Assembly (NCBI GenBank): GCA_944323675.1 | Contig: CALUTK010000013.1 | Span: 1 to 42,079, forward strand | Direction: 5' to 3' | DNA length: 42,079 nt | Origin: Candidatus Gastranaerophilales bacterium | GTDB taxonomy: Bacteria > Cyanobacteriota > Vampirovibrionia > Gastranaerophilales > Gastranaerophilaceae | Part shown: positions 8,401 through 17,937 of the stretch, in pieces | How positions within the stretch are numbered: the first letter of the stretch is position 1 | Layout: every line of letters begins with the position of its first letter | Program-made: the position numbers and the translations under genes | Notes under the pieces: generated by a model | Seen by the model: the letters and a program-made list of their open reading frames with translations, nothing else | Told to the model about the DNA's origin: nothing | The model's database searches: none

Positions 8401-11400
8401 CACCGTGAACCTCACCGGCGGAACCCTCGCCGTCTCTCATGACATCTCCGGCGGTACCATTAACATACTTGGAGATGTTACCACAAATTCCGTACTCAAA
8501 GGCGAAATAATGAATGTTGCTGAGGGAGCTAAGATTACGTCCAGCGGCGGTTATTTGTATTCTGAAACTATACACAATGACGGTATAATTAGTCTCACTG
8601 GCGGAGCATTAAACGGAACTTATATTAAGAACCCGATAGAGGGCGCGGGCACTGTTGAATTTAAAAGCAACACGACAACATTAAGCAACGTCACTATTAA
8701 TCAGGCAATGCATGTACTGGAAGGCGCTACATTAACCACAAACAGCGCGGAGAATCTCGGGGGTGATGTGACAGTTGACGGAACAATCACCTTCACCGGA
8801 GGAAATTCCAACCTCAACCACAATATTACAGGCAGCGGTCAGGCTCAAATACAGGGAATCGTTACCAATAACGCACAGATTAATCTGGATAACAGGATAT
8901 ATTTCAACAGCGGGACACTTTATACAAACGCGAGCGACATAAGCGCGTCACATATTGATGGGTCTGGACACTTATATTTAAGCGGCGGAACACTTAATAC
9001 GGAGATAATTGGCAATGGCAGCATTAATACACACATTCAGGAGAATGCGGATGTAATCAGCAATGCCATAATTGGCGGAGGGAGTATAGATCTGCTGGCG
9101 GGTTCTTCCCTTACAATAGAGGCGGATAATATCGGAGACAACAATACTGTCACCTTACAAGAGGCATCCAACCTTATTCTCGGGGACGGGATTATTGATT
9201 TTCAGATACTCGGGCAGGCGAACGACCGCACAGTCACGATTGCCGGCGATGTCGGGACTGACAAATTCATAATCTATCCGGCAGTATATATAAAAGACGG
9301 CGGCAGCCTGACAACAGATATAGCGCTTATAAATCAGCAGATAACAAATGACGGCTCCTTATACCTGACGGGTAATCTGCAAAAAAAAGTTGCCGGTTCA
9401 GGTACAACTTATATTGATAAAGAACTCCAGATAGGGAGCAGCAACGCCTCATTTGACGGCACCCTTAATCTGAATGACGGGGTTTTGAGGAACTACTATT
9501 ATCTCGGCAAGCCGGATGAGACACTAAAGACTATTAATATAAACAAAGCGACAGGCGAAGGTGATTTAAAGCTCAATATAAATTTTGGCAGTCTAAAGGC
9601 TGACAAAATCAACCTTACAGACGTTCTTTCCGATGCGATATTCAGAATTTCAGCAGATGATATCAATTTTATGGGTGTAAATTCAAGAACGCCGGATACC
9701 GTGACGGATTATGACCCGATACAAATTCTCGACGGCGGCACAGGCGCTCAGCTGCAGATTATAGGGGACGGCAGTTTCAGCGAACATGTGTATAAAGATT
9801 ACTATGACCCGATTAGGGCGGATGTGTATTTTGATGACCAGTACAACCGCTATTACACAAACGGCACAGTTTCAGGAAAAATCGAACTTGCCCAGACGGA
9901 TTCTGTGAACGACAGCCTGAAGTTCACAGGCGTCATAACAGAGTGGGACGAAGAACAAATAGACAGAGGGAACCTTCTGAGAGATTTAAACATGTTCAAA
10001 ACTGATGAAGAACGTTTCTTCAGATTCAGAACCGCAGATGATGAGTATCTTGCGCCAGTGACATCTGACGGTGCCGTCAGCAAGCATTTCGGCACGACCG
10101 CCGCAGGGGTTTTAAACATAGTGGGCGTGAGCGAAACCCTGACTGACGGAACTGTCAAACGCGCCACTATTGATATGAACTACGGAAGCGGCTTCTATGC
10201 GGCAATCGCAAATACAAAACTCAATTTCTCCGATGTCCAATTCAAAAAAGGCAGATATTTTGTAGTAAATATGACCAACAACAACTCAATCGGAACAATT
10301 GATGAAAACGGTCATGTTTCAGGCGGAATCATTAATACATCATTTATAAATACAGATAGCGGCGGAACTTACACTGAGTCATCCAGTCAGAATTACGCTG
10401 CAGTGAGAGTGTATGATAGTACCATCTCCCAGATAGTTGATTCGGAATTCAAAGACAACACCTCCACCCTCACCAATACCGGCAGCACTGCACCATACAA
10501 GGTAGGCAGCGCACTATTACTTGACAGCTCTCAGGTAGGCTCCTCGCTCACAGGGGAAGGCGGAATTATCAATACTGTCTTTGAAAACAACTCCGCAGCC
10601 CTCTATGGCTCGGGTAAAAATCAATATGTATATGGCGCAGCTATCTACATGAATAATTCAGATATTACCACAATAAAAGATTCGGTATTCAAAAACAACA
10701 CCATAACCTCGGATATCAGCACAGCTCAAGGCGGCGCTATTTATATGAACGGCAGCTCAACCATCGGAAGCATTGAAAACACCCAATTCATAAACAACCA
10801 CGCAGTTACAGGATCTTCCAGCAACAACGGCGGCGCTATTTATAGTAGCGGAACTATCGGGACTATCAAGGATTCGCTCTTTGAAGGTAATACCGTGGAT
10901 AACTATGGCGGCGGCGCAATAGCCTCCTATAGAACTATAGGAGACATAATAAACACTGAATTCAAAAACAACTCCGCAAGATATGGCGGCGCGATATGGG
11001 GTGTAACCGGAACTATAAACAGTATCACGGATTCTCTTTTCTCAGGCAACACTTCAACCCAATCCGGAGGGGCAATCAGCGCTTATTACGCCGAAATCGG
11101 AACTATCACAGGCACTGATTTTATAGGGAATTCATCAGTGTCTACAGGCGGGGGGCTCAATATCTATGCAAATTCCACACTTGATACAATATCGGATTCC
11201 AACTTTGAAAACAACAGCCTGATAAATAACGCGGTCGGCAGCAGCCCCGAGGGCGCGGGCTTATATCTAGGCAATGTCACATTAAATAACCTGACAGATA
11301 CGACTTTCCTGAATAACCATATTGAAGCCAATACCAGCGGCTACGGCTACGGCGGCGGGCTGCGTTTCTACAATGTCACGGCTAACACAGGTGAAATCTC

Positions 11401-14400
11401 CGGCCTCACCTTCGACGGGAATAATATCAAGGCAACAACTGCCTCCGGCGGTGGTGCGAGTATATCATACAGCGCCATAAGCACGCTCAAAGATTCCGTA
11501 TTTAAAAATAATATTATTGAAGGAACCGGCTCTGCCTCAGGCGGTGGCATGACTTTGGGTTCTACCAATATCATAAACATCGAAAACCTGACTTTCGAAA
11601 ATAACGGCGCATTGGGCAGAAATGGTGCCTCTGGAGGTGCGCTCTACCTCTCAACGGCAAGGCTTACCAACGGAATCGTGAACTCGACCTTCCGCAATAA
11701 CTACGTAATAAATACAAACGACCAAATCGCTCAAACCTACGGAGGTGCAATTTGGACAAATGATAACCTCAAAATCATCGCGAATAACGACGGGGTTACG
11801 GAGTTCACAGGAAACTACAGGATGGTCGAAGGCGACGAATCCTCCAAAATCTACGAAGCTATCTATCTTTCAGGCAACAACAAAGTCCTCACTCTCAACG
11901 CCAATACCGGCGGTACTATCATTATGAATGACAGCATCAGAGGAGGCTCCAATACCTCCACCGTCGCGCTCACCGGCGATAATTCCGGCACCATTGAACT
12001 TTATAACAATATTAACAACCTCCGCGTCACTGCTGACAGCGTTAATATTAAAACTGCCAACAATCAAATTTTTGACTACAATTTCAACAGGTTAACCGCA
12101 GATAACAGCGCTAAATTTAATATAGATATTGATGCCGAAAATGCCGCCGCCGACAATTTTACAGTAGGCGCTAATTCCCTCGGCACAATCTATCTCGATA
12201 ACATTAATCTCATTAATTCCGCTGACGAAAATAAAATTATTCAAATTATACACGCTAAAGATGATTCCATTCAGCTTGCGCTTAACAGCCAGAATATTAA
12301 CCTCAGCGACGACCTCGTTCAGAATTTGAGCGACACTGTCTACAACAACGTCATCTACCATCAGGAAGAAGGCTTCAAGCTCGCAACCACTGATACAAAA
12401 AATGACAGCTTAATGTATTTCGCAGATATTACCTTTGACGGGCTGGATTTGATTTCCGCCTCAACTCTCAACGAGGTCAGAAACTTCGTCTTTGACGATA
12501 ACTCCATCTACCTCGCATCACAAGATATCTCGGATGTCGCCGCCGGAACCCTCAATATCTCAGGGCTTAAAGGGTCAGATAACATCTCCACAATCGATTT
12601 CGACAGCCATAAAGCTTTCAATCTCGTGAATGAAAGTGTTTTGAATATTAACGACACTAAACTCTCAAACTCTAATGGCGACGTCATTAATCTCGTGCAC
12701 GAAAATGCTGTCGTTAATCTCAACAACGCCGTAATCGACGGCTCTGTCACCGCTTCCGCTTCGCAAAATATTAATATTCTCGGTGATGCTGAATTTAAAG
12801 GAGCTATCAATGGCGCGGTTGTTAATCTCACAGCCGGAACCCTCTCTATGGCTCAAAATACTTTCCAAAATGCAGGGCTTCTCAATGCTACGGCAGGGCG
12901 CGTCTCTCTTGCTAACAGCATCACAGGCGAAAATTACATCTTCTCTAATCTCAATTCCGGCGAAGATACCAGATACGTTCTTGATTTAGATTTAGCCAAC
13001 GCCGCCTCTGATACTATAACCGTCCAAAAGGGGTCAGGTGTTATTACTATCGGGGAAGTCAACTTCTTTAACGAAGTCGGGGATAAAGATGAGTTCACTC
13101 TACAAATTCTCAACGCACAGGATGACTCTATTCAACTCGCGCTCGCTGACGACCTTGAAAACTTCACCTTCAAAGAACTCTCTCGTATAGAATCCGATGA
13201 GATTAAAAACGAAACGTCTTTCTCCGATATCTACTATGACAGAGAAAGATTAGGCAAAGTTCAGAGTCAGTTAACGCTTGAAACAACTTCCACTACTAAT
13301 GACAGTCTCCATTTTAGTATTGAAGAAGTCTGGGATGATTTTACAACCCAGCTTGATCCGACAGGGGACACCCTTAAACTCGTTGCGCAGGCTGAAAACC
13401 TTGATAACAAAACTTTCTCATCTTCTGACGCCTCGGAAATTTATCAGGTCTCGGACGATATAGGTAAAATTGCTTCCGGCAGCTTCACTATCTCCGGCAC
13501 AAGCAATGACGGTAATATGTCCACTATTAACTTTAACGAATTCAACGCCTTTGAGGTCGGCGAAAATTCCGGCCTTACTGTCACTGACACAAGGTTAACC
13601 GGCGCTGAGGATATTATTCACGTCACGGATTCCACTGGCACCGTGAAGCTTGACGGTGCTGTTATTGACGGCAATATTACCGGCGATGAAAAGTTCAATC
13701 TCGCGATTGACAGCACAAAGGAGACCACTCTTAACGGTACTGTTCATAATGCAAACACGACCTTCTCCAAAGGCTCGCTTATCTTTGCTGAAAACACCTT
13801 TGCTGATGCTGATACCTCACTCAATGTGACAGGAGGGCAGGTTGCTCTGGATAACGGAAAGCTTGACAATTTTGTTATTAATGATCTCCAGTCTTCTCTC
13901 AATGCTGTTTATTCGCTGGATGTTGATTTAAGTCAGGGCAAGGCGGACACTATCTCTGTCGGTGAAAATTCCACAGGTCCGATTGTTCTTTCAGAATTCA
14001 ATATGACAGGTGTCCTTGACGGTATTAAGCCAGAGGATACTTACACCATTAAAATCCTTGATGCGCAAAATAACAATACATATCTTGATTTATCTGAAAG
14101 TATTAAATCTCAGCTTGCGACAAGTGATATTCATCTCGGGTATGAAAGGGTGCTTGACAGCACTGATCCTATTAATGCGCACAGTTCCTGGGATGATGTT
14201 TACAACATTAACTACAGGGATAATGAAATCAGGGGAAGACTTGATCTTTACACTCAAAATACTACAAACGACAGTCTCTACCTCTATGATATTACCATTC
14301 ACATCGGAGATATTGCGGAAAGTCAGGGTGACACATTAATGCTTGTCAACCAGCTTAATGACGCGGACAGGAGCTTTACAACCAATGATCCGAAGAAGAC

Positions 14401-17400
14401 TTACAAACTTTCGGACGATATTGGTTCTACTGCTTCAGGAACCTTTACGGTTGCGGGGGCGGCGGATGATGCTGGTAATATTTCTACCATTGATATGAAT
14501 CGTTATACTGGGTTTATCTTGGATAATGAAGGGACTACTTTAAATATTTCTAACATTAAATTCCAGAATTTGAATTTTGCGGACGGTTCTTTAATCAATA
14601 TTACGGAAAAGGGCGGGATTGCTAATCTGAACAATGTTATTATTGAAGTTTCGAACAGTTTGAATGCTATTACCAATGCCGGGAGTCTTAATATGACGGG
14701 CGGTAAGGTTATTTTGAACAGCGGCATTGCCGGAGAGGGAATAACGTCTGTTACGGGAGGGGCGGATGTACTTCTTTCCAATGGGGCCCACATTGAGCAA
14801 TCTAACATTTTTGTGACAGACGGGTCGCTTACAGTTGATGACAGGAGCGTACTTGAGAGCGTGCTTGCTATAGGTGAAAAAGGTTCTGTGACCACTGCTG
14901 TTGACGGTATAACCTCGGATGTTGAAAACGACGGTAATATTACCTTTACGGAAGGCGATTTAGTTTATAACGTTTCGGGTGAAGGTACAACGAATATTGC
15001 GGGAGAAGTTATTAACAGTGCCTTGATTGATAACGATGTTAACGTTAAATCCGGGAAATTGACATCTTCTGCGGAAGCGATTACGGGGGCAATCAACAAC
15101 GAGGCTGAACTGCTTTTGAGCGGCAATCTTACAAAAGGCATAACCGGTTCAGGTACGACCATTGCGAATGAAAGTTTAAATCTTGCAAAAGGGGCGACGA
15201 TAGAAGGTGTTCTTGATTTGAATAATGCTGTTATTTCTACTGCTGACGAGGAGATCAGTGATTATGTAATCGGAGCAATGGTTAATGAGGGGGATTTCTC
15301 TATTAATGTTGATTTAACAAACAAGACTGCGGATAAATTCATTGTCGGCGAAAATTCTCAAGGTACTGTAACACTTACTGATTTGAATATTTTAGGTGAC
15401 ATTAATATTGAGGACATTCCGGAAAATCCTGAGGATTACAAGATTCAGATTTTGCAGACGCCGACGGATGCTATACAGCTTGCGTTATCTACACAGCTTG
15501 AGCAGGATTTGAACAATGACGAATTCTTTATTAAGGAGGAGCATGTTTTAGCGAACACTGACATTCAGGCTAAGAACAAATGGACTGACACTTATTCTGC
15601 CAATGATTTCATTAGGAAATACTATGGCAAACTTGGGCTTACGACTACTGACACTAAAAATGACAGTATTGGTATAACAGGTATCAGGTGGGAGGATAGT
15701 GAAGATGTTGTTAGCCTCGGGGATACTCTTGCACTTGTTAACAAGCTGGAGACAGAGGAAGATCGTACATTTGAAGCTAATTATGCATCAGAAGAATACA
15801 CTGTTAAAGAGGATCTCGGCAAAACTGCTCAAGGTTCCATTTCTGTAATCGGCATTCAATCTGAAGACGGGAACAGGAAGTCTACTATTGATTTTAACAC
15901 GCATTCAGGTTTTGAAACGGGTGACGGGGTTGAATTAAACATTTCTAATACGGAGATTAAGAATGCTGCGGCGGCTCAGGGTTCTGTAATTAATTCTACG
16001 GAAAAGGGTGCGCAAATAACATTAACCAACACTAATCTTACAGATAATATTGCAACGGGAGAACATGGCGGAGCTATATATTCTGCCTCGGATATTACGA
16101 TTGCTGCGGACGGCGGGAACTCTGTCATTGAAGGCAACAAGACTGCCAATGATGATGAAGCTATTTATTTAACAGGGGCTAAGCTTACACTCAACACCGT
16201 AAACAACGGTAATGCGTACATTAACGACAAAATTAACGGTGATAACGGATATCTTGTGGCATTTTCAGGTGACAAATCAGGTAATGTTTATCTGAATAAT
16301 GAAGTTAAAAACGCGAAAGCGTCGTTAGATAATGTTACCTTGAATCTTTCAGGGAACAATCATTTTGAATCTTCTGACTTTTCTATTAATTCAGGCACCT
16401 TGAATCTTGTCAATGATAAGACTCAGGAGCAGATTGCTAAATCTTTAACCATTAATGGTTCTTTCAACTTAAATGCGGATGTTGACCTTGAAAACGCTGT
16501 TATGGACAGGCTGCCGGAAAACACTGTTATTGCTAATGCTGATGCCTTTATTAACGTTGATAAGCTTAATCTTATTTCTGACACTAAAGCGCAGACTGTG
16601 GAAATCCCGTTTGCTTATGCCGGATTTAAGGATAACGTTCAATACACGGGTCCTGCGGAATTATCCAGAGATACGCAGGTTACCACCCTTTTTGCGCCGA
16701 TTTACAAATATTCTCTTGAATACGAAAACAGAGATGATTTAGGGTACTTTGTTTTTACCAGAGGGGCAGGATATTCGCCGTCTTCGCCGGAGGCTTTTAA
16801 CCCGTCTGTTTTGACCAGTCCGGTTGCGGCTCAGGCAGGTGCTTTTGCTGCTATGAATGAAACCTTCAACTATGCATTCAGGCATTCTGATGCTTTCTCT
16901 ATGCTGCCGGCGTCCGAAAGGCTTGCGGTTCATCTTGCTGACAGGTATGCTATTAATGACTCTGATGCTGTTTTGAAACGGTCGCTTATGAAAGATAACG
17001 GGTTCTGGGTTCAGCCTTATGCTAATTTTGAATCTATAGGATTAAAAAACGGGCCGTCAGTTGATGTTATCTCGTACGGTACTCTTATTGGCGGCGACAG
17101 CGAGTATATTACGCTCGATAACGGCTGGGGTACTGTTACTACAGCTTACGTCGGCTATAACGGCTCTACTCAAGACTTCTCAGGTGTCTCCACTACGCAA
17201 AACGGAGGCCTCTTAGGTGCCACTCAAACCTTCTACAAAGATAACTTCTTTACGGCGTTAACTGCCTCTGCAGGTGCTTCCGTCGGGGATTCCTCCACTA
17301 TGTACGGCTCTGAAACCTTCGCTATGCTCTTATCCGGTATTGCCTCTAAATCTGGATTCAACTTTGAATTTAAAGATGGTAAATATATTATTCAGCCGTC

Positions 17401-17887
17401 TATGCTTTTGTCGTACACCTTCGTCAATACTTTTGACTACACTAATGCTGCTGGCGTCAAAATTAGCAGCGATCCTCTACACACTATTCAGCTTCACCCG
17501 TCTGTTAAATTCGCTGCTAACCTCGATAACGGCTGGCAGCCTTACGCCTTCGCAGGGATGGTCTGGAATATCTTGAATGATACTAAGTTCACTGCTAACA
17601 ACATTGTACTCCCGGATATGAGTATTAAACCTTATGTAGAATACGGCCTCGGTATACAAAAATCCTGGAATGACTCCCTCTCCGGATTCTTCCAAACTAT
17701 GATTAGAAACGGCGGCAGAAACGGAGTAGCACTCTCCTTCGGCTTTAAGTGGATTCTTGGAAAGGAAAATAAGCCTGAACAAATCCTTTTCGATAATAAC
17801 GGAAACAAAATTGTCAACTCTACTAAACAACGCAAAGTAATTAAACAACTCAATCCCCGGCAGAAAACCGCCTTCGGTAATCATTAA
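5411..17887 (+). CDS. Giant Pmp-like autotransporter adhesin, 4,158 codons
   Basis: A type V secretion protein. The N-terminal signal KTLLAALFAGCLVLSSASA (from about residue 32) should send it to the periplasm. A C-terminal barrel of about 270 residues (roughly 3850-4118) should insert in the outer membrane and present the passenger. The passenger is a predicted beta-helix rich in G, T, N and D. Between about residues 1660 and 2130, and in two smaller places, it carries alternating GGAIY/GGAIW and FxxN motifs (FEGNT, FKNNS, FINNH), the hallmark of chlamydial polymorphic membrane proteins. A larger module starting GDTLxLV recurs six times. The barrel ends GFKWILG and is followed by about 40 charged residues, unlike most autotransporters, which end at the final strand. 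The ATG at 5411 has no Shine-Dalgarno; the ATG at 5458 has a perfect one but is out of frame because of the G12 tract. An adhesive role is inference. Confidence 0.93.
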   Translation: MEKLDSKNFNASGGDKCETRSVTAILQGGGGKTLLAALFAGCLVLSSASAAYSADGNPSPILDKLNTAGTLVPDSNSVYPPSEYTLTQVVPVDIHNLEPNVIKIYDPNNFGEEVRYFEIGFKKPVYGEGSAVKYYVWDKDDNGVKLIETDNPEGAVLTLKFDPDNPVLPFKNISGNTVESLNEIFIEQDIKNIISVGGTVNNLSSVFKGNNLVVTNEDEYNYSAIIAEYNGDIKNINSSFIGNSVDVVTDNKVVYGPFIKDLSNVNNIYSEFIANTVKANSATVNGGMIEVSDAGVLGKLSSDFLLNSVISQTGDIEGVIFANDGKVSAIDGAMFLGNYGVSQAGDVSGGAIFNNRGVIEKVTGSLFEGNYVSSGSGEAAGGAIYNVNRIDSIENSIFTDNFASSASGEAVGGAIYTDSNLKIAANDGKVSEFTGNYVLNNGVREDQAIYVDGAVLTLEATDGGRILLNDIINGTQGYDVLLTGDGSGKISIYNQILNADIEARAGAVVDFADGKNFDYDIRSLKADNGAVFSIDANFADGTSDTLTIGSGSGVIYIDDINLSGDLAAEGIVQVLTSPDTISIGLTDKLIAQFNKRVEDGEAYEVVDEVKADSGWGDEYEAHTYQDYIEEGIRTAITDESRGTADSIEYYIEEQTDEVLTETLGDTLKLLAEDSRAARSFTAATADDVYTLSDDGGVMTSGSYTISGVRNSQTGKLSTIDADGHSLVEVQGGTLTYKDVNITNTALDDGAVMNISGADAVGRFSGNVVIDTIDGTNGIVNNGTLSIMAGADVTSDTSIIGTGSLTTEANSVFNLINGASINAGSVNIAGGTVMLGADSTLAADSIEVTQGTLDITAADNLLSDVTIANSVGKVYLGSGTLGSAIAGGRGDLYIKGNVINNAILEVSRINLNEAGVSLTTNADNLKSVVNMTAAASSGGSFVALTGGTVTKNINAKTNVTGDVTLKAAASGAWSVAEGASLTTDAGYINWDINMANSGTVNLTGGTLAVSHDISGGTINILGDVTTNSVLKGEIMNVAEGAKITSSGGYLYSETIHNDGIISLTGGALNGTYIKNPIEGAGTVEFKSNTTTLSNVTINQAMHVLEGATLTTNSAENLGGDVTVDGTITFTGGNSNLNHNITGSGQAQIQGIVTNNAQINLDNRIYFNSGTLYTNASDISASHIDGSGHLYLSGGTLNTEIIGNGSINTHIQENADVISNAIIGGGSIDLLAGSSLTIEADNIGDNNTVTLQEASNLILGDGIIDFQILGQANDRTVTIAGDVGTDKFIIYPAVYIKDGGSLTTDIALINQQITNDGSLYLTGNLQKKVAGSGTTYIDKELQIGSSNASFDGTLNLNDGVLRNYYYLGKPDETLKTININKATGEGDLKLNINFGSLKADKINLTDVLSDAIFRISADDINFMGVNSRTPDTVTDYDPIQILDGGTGAQLQIIGDGSFSEHVYKDYYDPIRADVYFDDQYNRYYTNGTVSGKIELAQTDSVNDSLKFTGVITEWDEEQIDRGNLLRDLNMFKTDEERFFRFRTADDEYLAPVTSDGAVSKHFGTTAAGVLNIVGVSETLTDGTVKRATIDMNYGSGFYAAIANTKLNFSDVQFKKGRYFVVNMTNNNSIGTIDENGHVSGGIINTSFINTDSGGTYTESSSQNYAAVRVYDSTISQIVDSEFKDNTSTLTNTGSTAPYKVGSALLLDSSQVGSSLTGEGGIINTVFENNSAALYGSGKNQYVYGAAIYMNNSDITTIKDSVFKNNTITSDISTAQGGAIYMNGSSTIGSIENTQFINNHAVTGSSSNNGGAIYSSGTIGTIKDSLFEGNTVDNYGGGAIASYRTIGDIINTEFKNNSARYGGAIWGVTGTINSITDSLFSGNTSTQSGGAISAYYAEIGTITGTDFIGNSSVSTGGGLNIYANSTLDTISDSNFENNSLINNAVGSSPEGAGLYLGNVTLNNLTDTTFLNNHIEANTSGYGYGGGLRFYNVTANTGEISGLTFDGNNIKATTASGGGASISYSAISTLKDSVFKNNIIEGTGSASGGGMTLGSTNIINIENLTFENNGALGRNGASGGALYLSTARLTNGIVNSTFRNNYVINTNDQIAQTYGGAIWTNDNLKIIANNDGVTEFTGNYRMVEGDESSKIYEAIYLSGNNKVLTLNANTGGTIIMNDSIRGGSNTSTVALTGDNSGTIELYNNINNLRVTADSVNIKTANNQIFDYNFNRLTADNSAKFNIDIDAENAAADNFTVGANSLGTIYLDNINLINSADENKIIQIIHAKDDSIQLALNSQNINLSDDLVQNLSDTVYNNVIYHQEEGFKLATTDTKNDSLMYFADITFDGLDLISASTLNEVRNFVFDDNSIYLASQDISDVAAGTLNISGLKGSDNISTIDFDSHKAFNLVNESVLNINDTKLSNSNGDVINLVHENAVVNLNNAVIDGSVTASASQNINILGDAEFKGAINGAVVNLTAGTLSMAQNTFQNAGLLNATAGRVSLANSITGENYIFSNLNSGEDTRYVLDLDLANAASDTITVQKGSGVITIGEVNFFNEVGDKDEFTLQILNAQDDSIQLALADDLENFTFKELSRIESDEIKNETSFSDIYYDRERLGKVQSQLTLETTSTTNDSLHFSIEEVWDDFTTQLDPTGDTLKLVAQAENLDNKTFSSSDASEIYQVSDDIGKIASGSFTISGTSNDGNMSTINFNEFNAFEVGENSGLTVTDTRLTGAEDIIHVTDSTGTVKLDGAVIDGNITGDEKFNLAIDSTKETTLNGTVHNANTTFSKGSLIFAENTFADADTSLNVTGGQVALDNGKLDNFVINDLQSSLNAVYSLDVDLSQGKADTISVGENSTGPIVLSEFNMTGVLDGIKPEDTYTIKILDAQNNNTYLDLSESIKSQLATSDIHLGYERVLDSTDPINAHSSWDDVYNINYRDNEIRGRLDLYTQNTTNDSLYLYDITIHIGDIAESQGDTLMLVNQLNDADRSFTTNDPKKTYKLSDDIGSTASGTFTVAGAADDAGNISTIDMNRYTGFILDNEGTTLNISNIKFQNLNFADGSLINITEKGGIANLNNVIIEVSNSLNAITNAGSLNMTGGKVILNSGIAGEGITSVTGGADVLLSNGAHIEQSNIFVTDGSLTVDDRSVLESVLAIGEKGSVTTAVDGITSDVENDGNITFTEGDLVYNVSGEGTTNIAGEVINSALIDNDVNVKSGKLTSSAEAITGAINNEAELLLSGNLTKGITGSGTTIANESLNLAKGATIEGVLDLNNAVISTADEEISDYVIGAMVNEGDFSINVDLTNKTADKFIVGENSQGTVTLTDLNILGDINIEDIPENPEDYKIQILQTPTDAIQLALSTQLEQDLNNDEFFIKEEHVLANTDIQAKNKWTDTYSANDFIRKYYGKLGLTTTDTKNDSIGITGIRWEDSEDVVSLGDTLALVNKLETEEDRTFEANYASEEYTVKEDLGKTAQGSISVIGIQSEDGNRKSTIDFNTHSGFETGDGVELNISNTEIKNAAAAQGSVINSTEKGAQITLTNTNLTDNIATGEHGGAIYSASDITIAADGGNSVIEGNKTANDDEAIYLTGAKLTLNTVNNGNAYINDKINGDNGYLVAFSGDKSGNVYLNNEVKNAKASLDNVTLNLSGNNHFESSDFSINSGTLNLVNDKTQEQIAKSLTINGSFNLNADVDLENAVMDRLPENTVIANADAFINVDKLNLISDTKAQTVEIPFAYAGFKDNVQYTGPAELSRDTQVTTLFAPIYKYSLEYENRDDLGYFVFTRGAGYSPSSPEAFNPSVLTSPVAAQAGAFAAMNETFNYAFRHSDAFSMLPASERLAVHLADRYAINDSDAVLKRSLMKDNGFWVQPYANFESIGLKNGPSVDVISYGTLIGGDSEYITLDNGWGTVTTAYVGYNGSTQDFSGVSTTQNGGLLGATQTFYKDNFFTALTASAGASVGDSSTMYGSETFAMLLSGIASKSGFNFEFKDGKYIIQPSMLLSYTFVNTFDYTNAAGVKISSDPLHTIQLHPSVKFAANLDNGWQPYAFAGMVWNILNDTKFTANNIVLPDMSIKPYVEYGLGIQKSWNDSLSGFFQTMIRNGGRNGVALSFGFKWILGKENKPEQILFDNNGNKIVNSTKQRKVIKQLNPRQKTAFGNH
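5446..5460 (+). promoter_or_regulatory. Shine-Dalgarno and alternative start codon in a second frame
   Basis: AGGAGG (5446-5451), six spacer bases and ATG (5458-5460), the best ribosome site near this gene. The frame reads MRNPFCDSNLTGGGG and then, with 12 Gs, leaves the autotransporter frame and stops at TGA 5572-5574 after 38 codons. With 11 or 14 Gs it would read straight into the signal peptide KTLLAALFAG. Confidence 0.75.
5491..5502 (+). repeat. G12 homopolymer tract, putative phase-variation switch
   Basis: Twelve consecutive Gs lie 30 codons into the gene, just before the signal peptide and downstream of both candidate starts. It is the only such run in the window. Slipped-strand changes of one base would move the upstream starts in or out of frame with the 4,100-codon remainder. 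A third ATG (5439) stops at 5475-5477, before the tract. Confidence 0.85.
7401..16000 (+). repeat. Six diverged large modules inside the autotransporter passenger
   Basis: Each module opens with GDTL-like residues and continues with a block resembling (R/K)(S/T)F...YxLSDDxG..ASGxFTISG...STIDF...F, followed by LNISNTxI. Openings lie near nt 7401, 9967 (diverged, GNLLRDL), 12438 (diverged), 13369, 14328 and 15720. Four of the six are preceded by a second shared block: ..SLxADxxxxFxIDxDLxxxxADxxxVGxxSxGxIxLxxxN, then IQILxAxDDSIQLAL, then TxxxTNDSLxF. The copies are too diverged for DNA-level recombination now, so this is old internal duplication. Confidence 0.75.
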
Positions 17888-17937
17888 AACTCCGCATTCC
17901 TTGGCAAAATTTTTTCCCGCTCCGATTTATTATTAAT

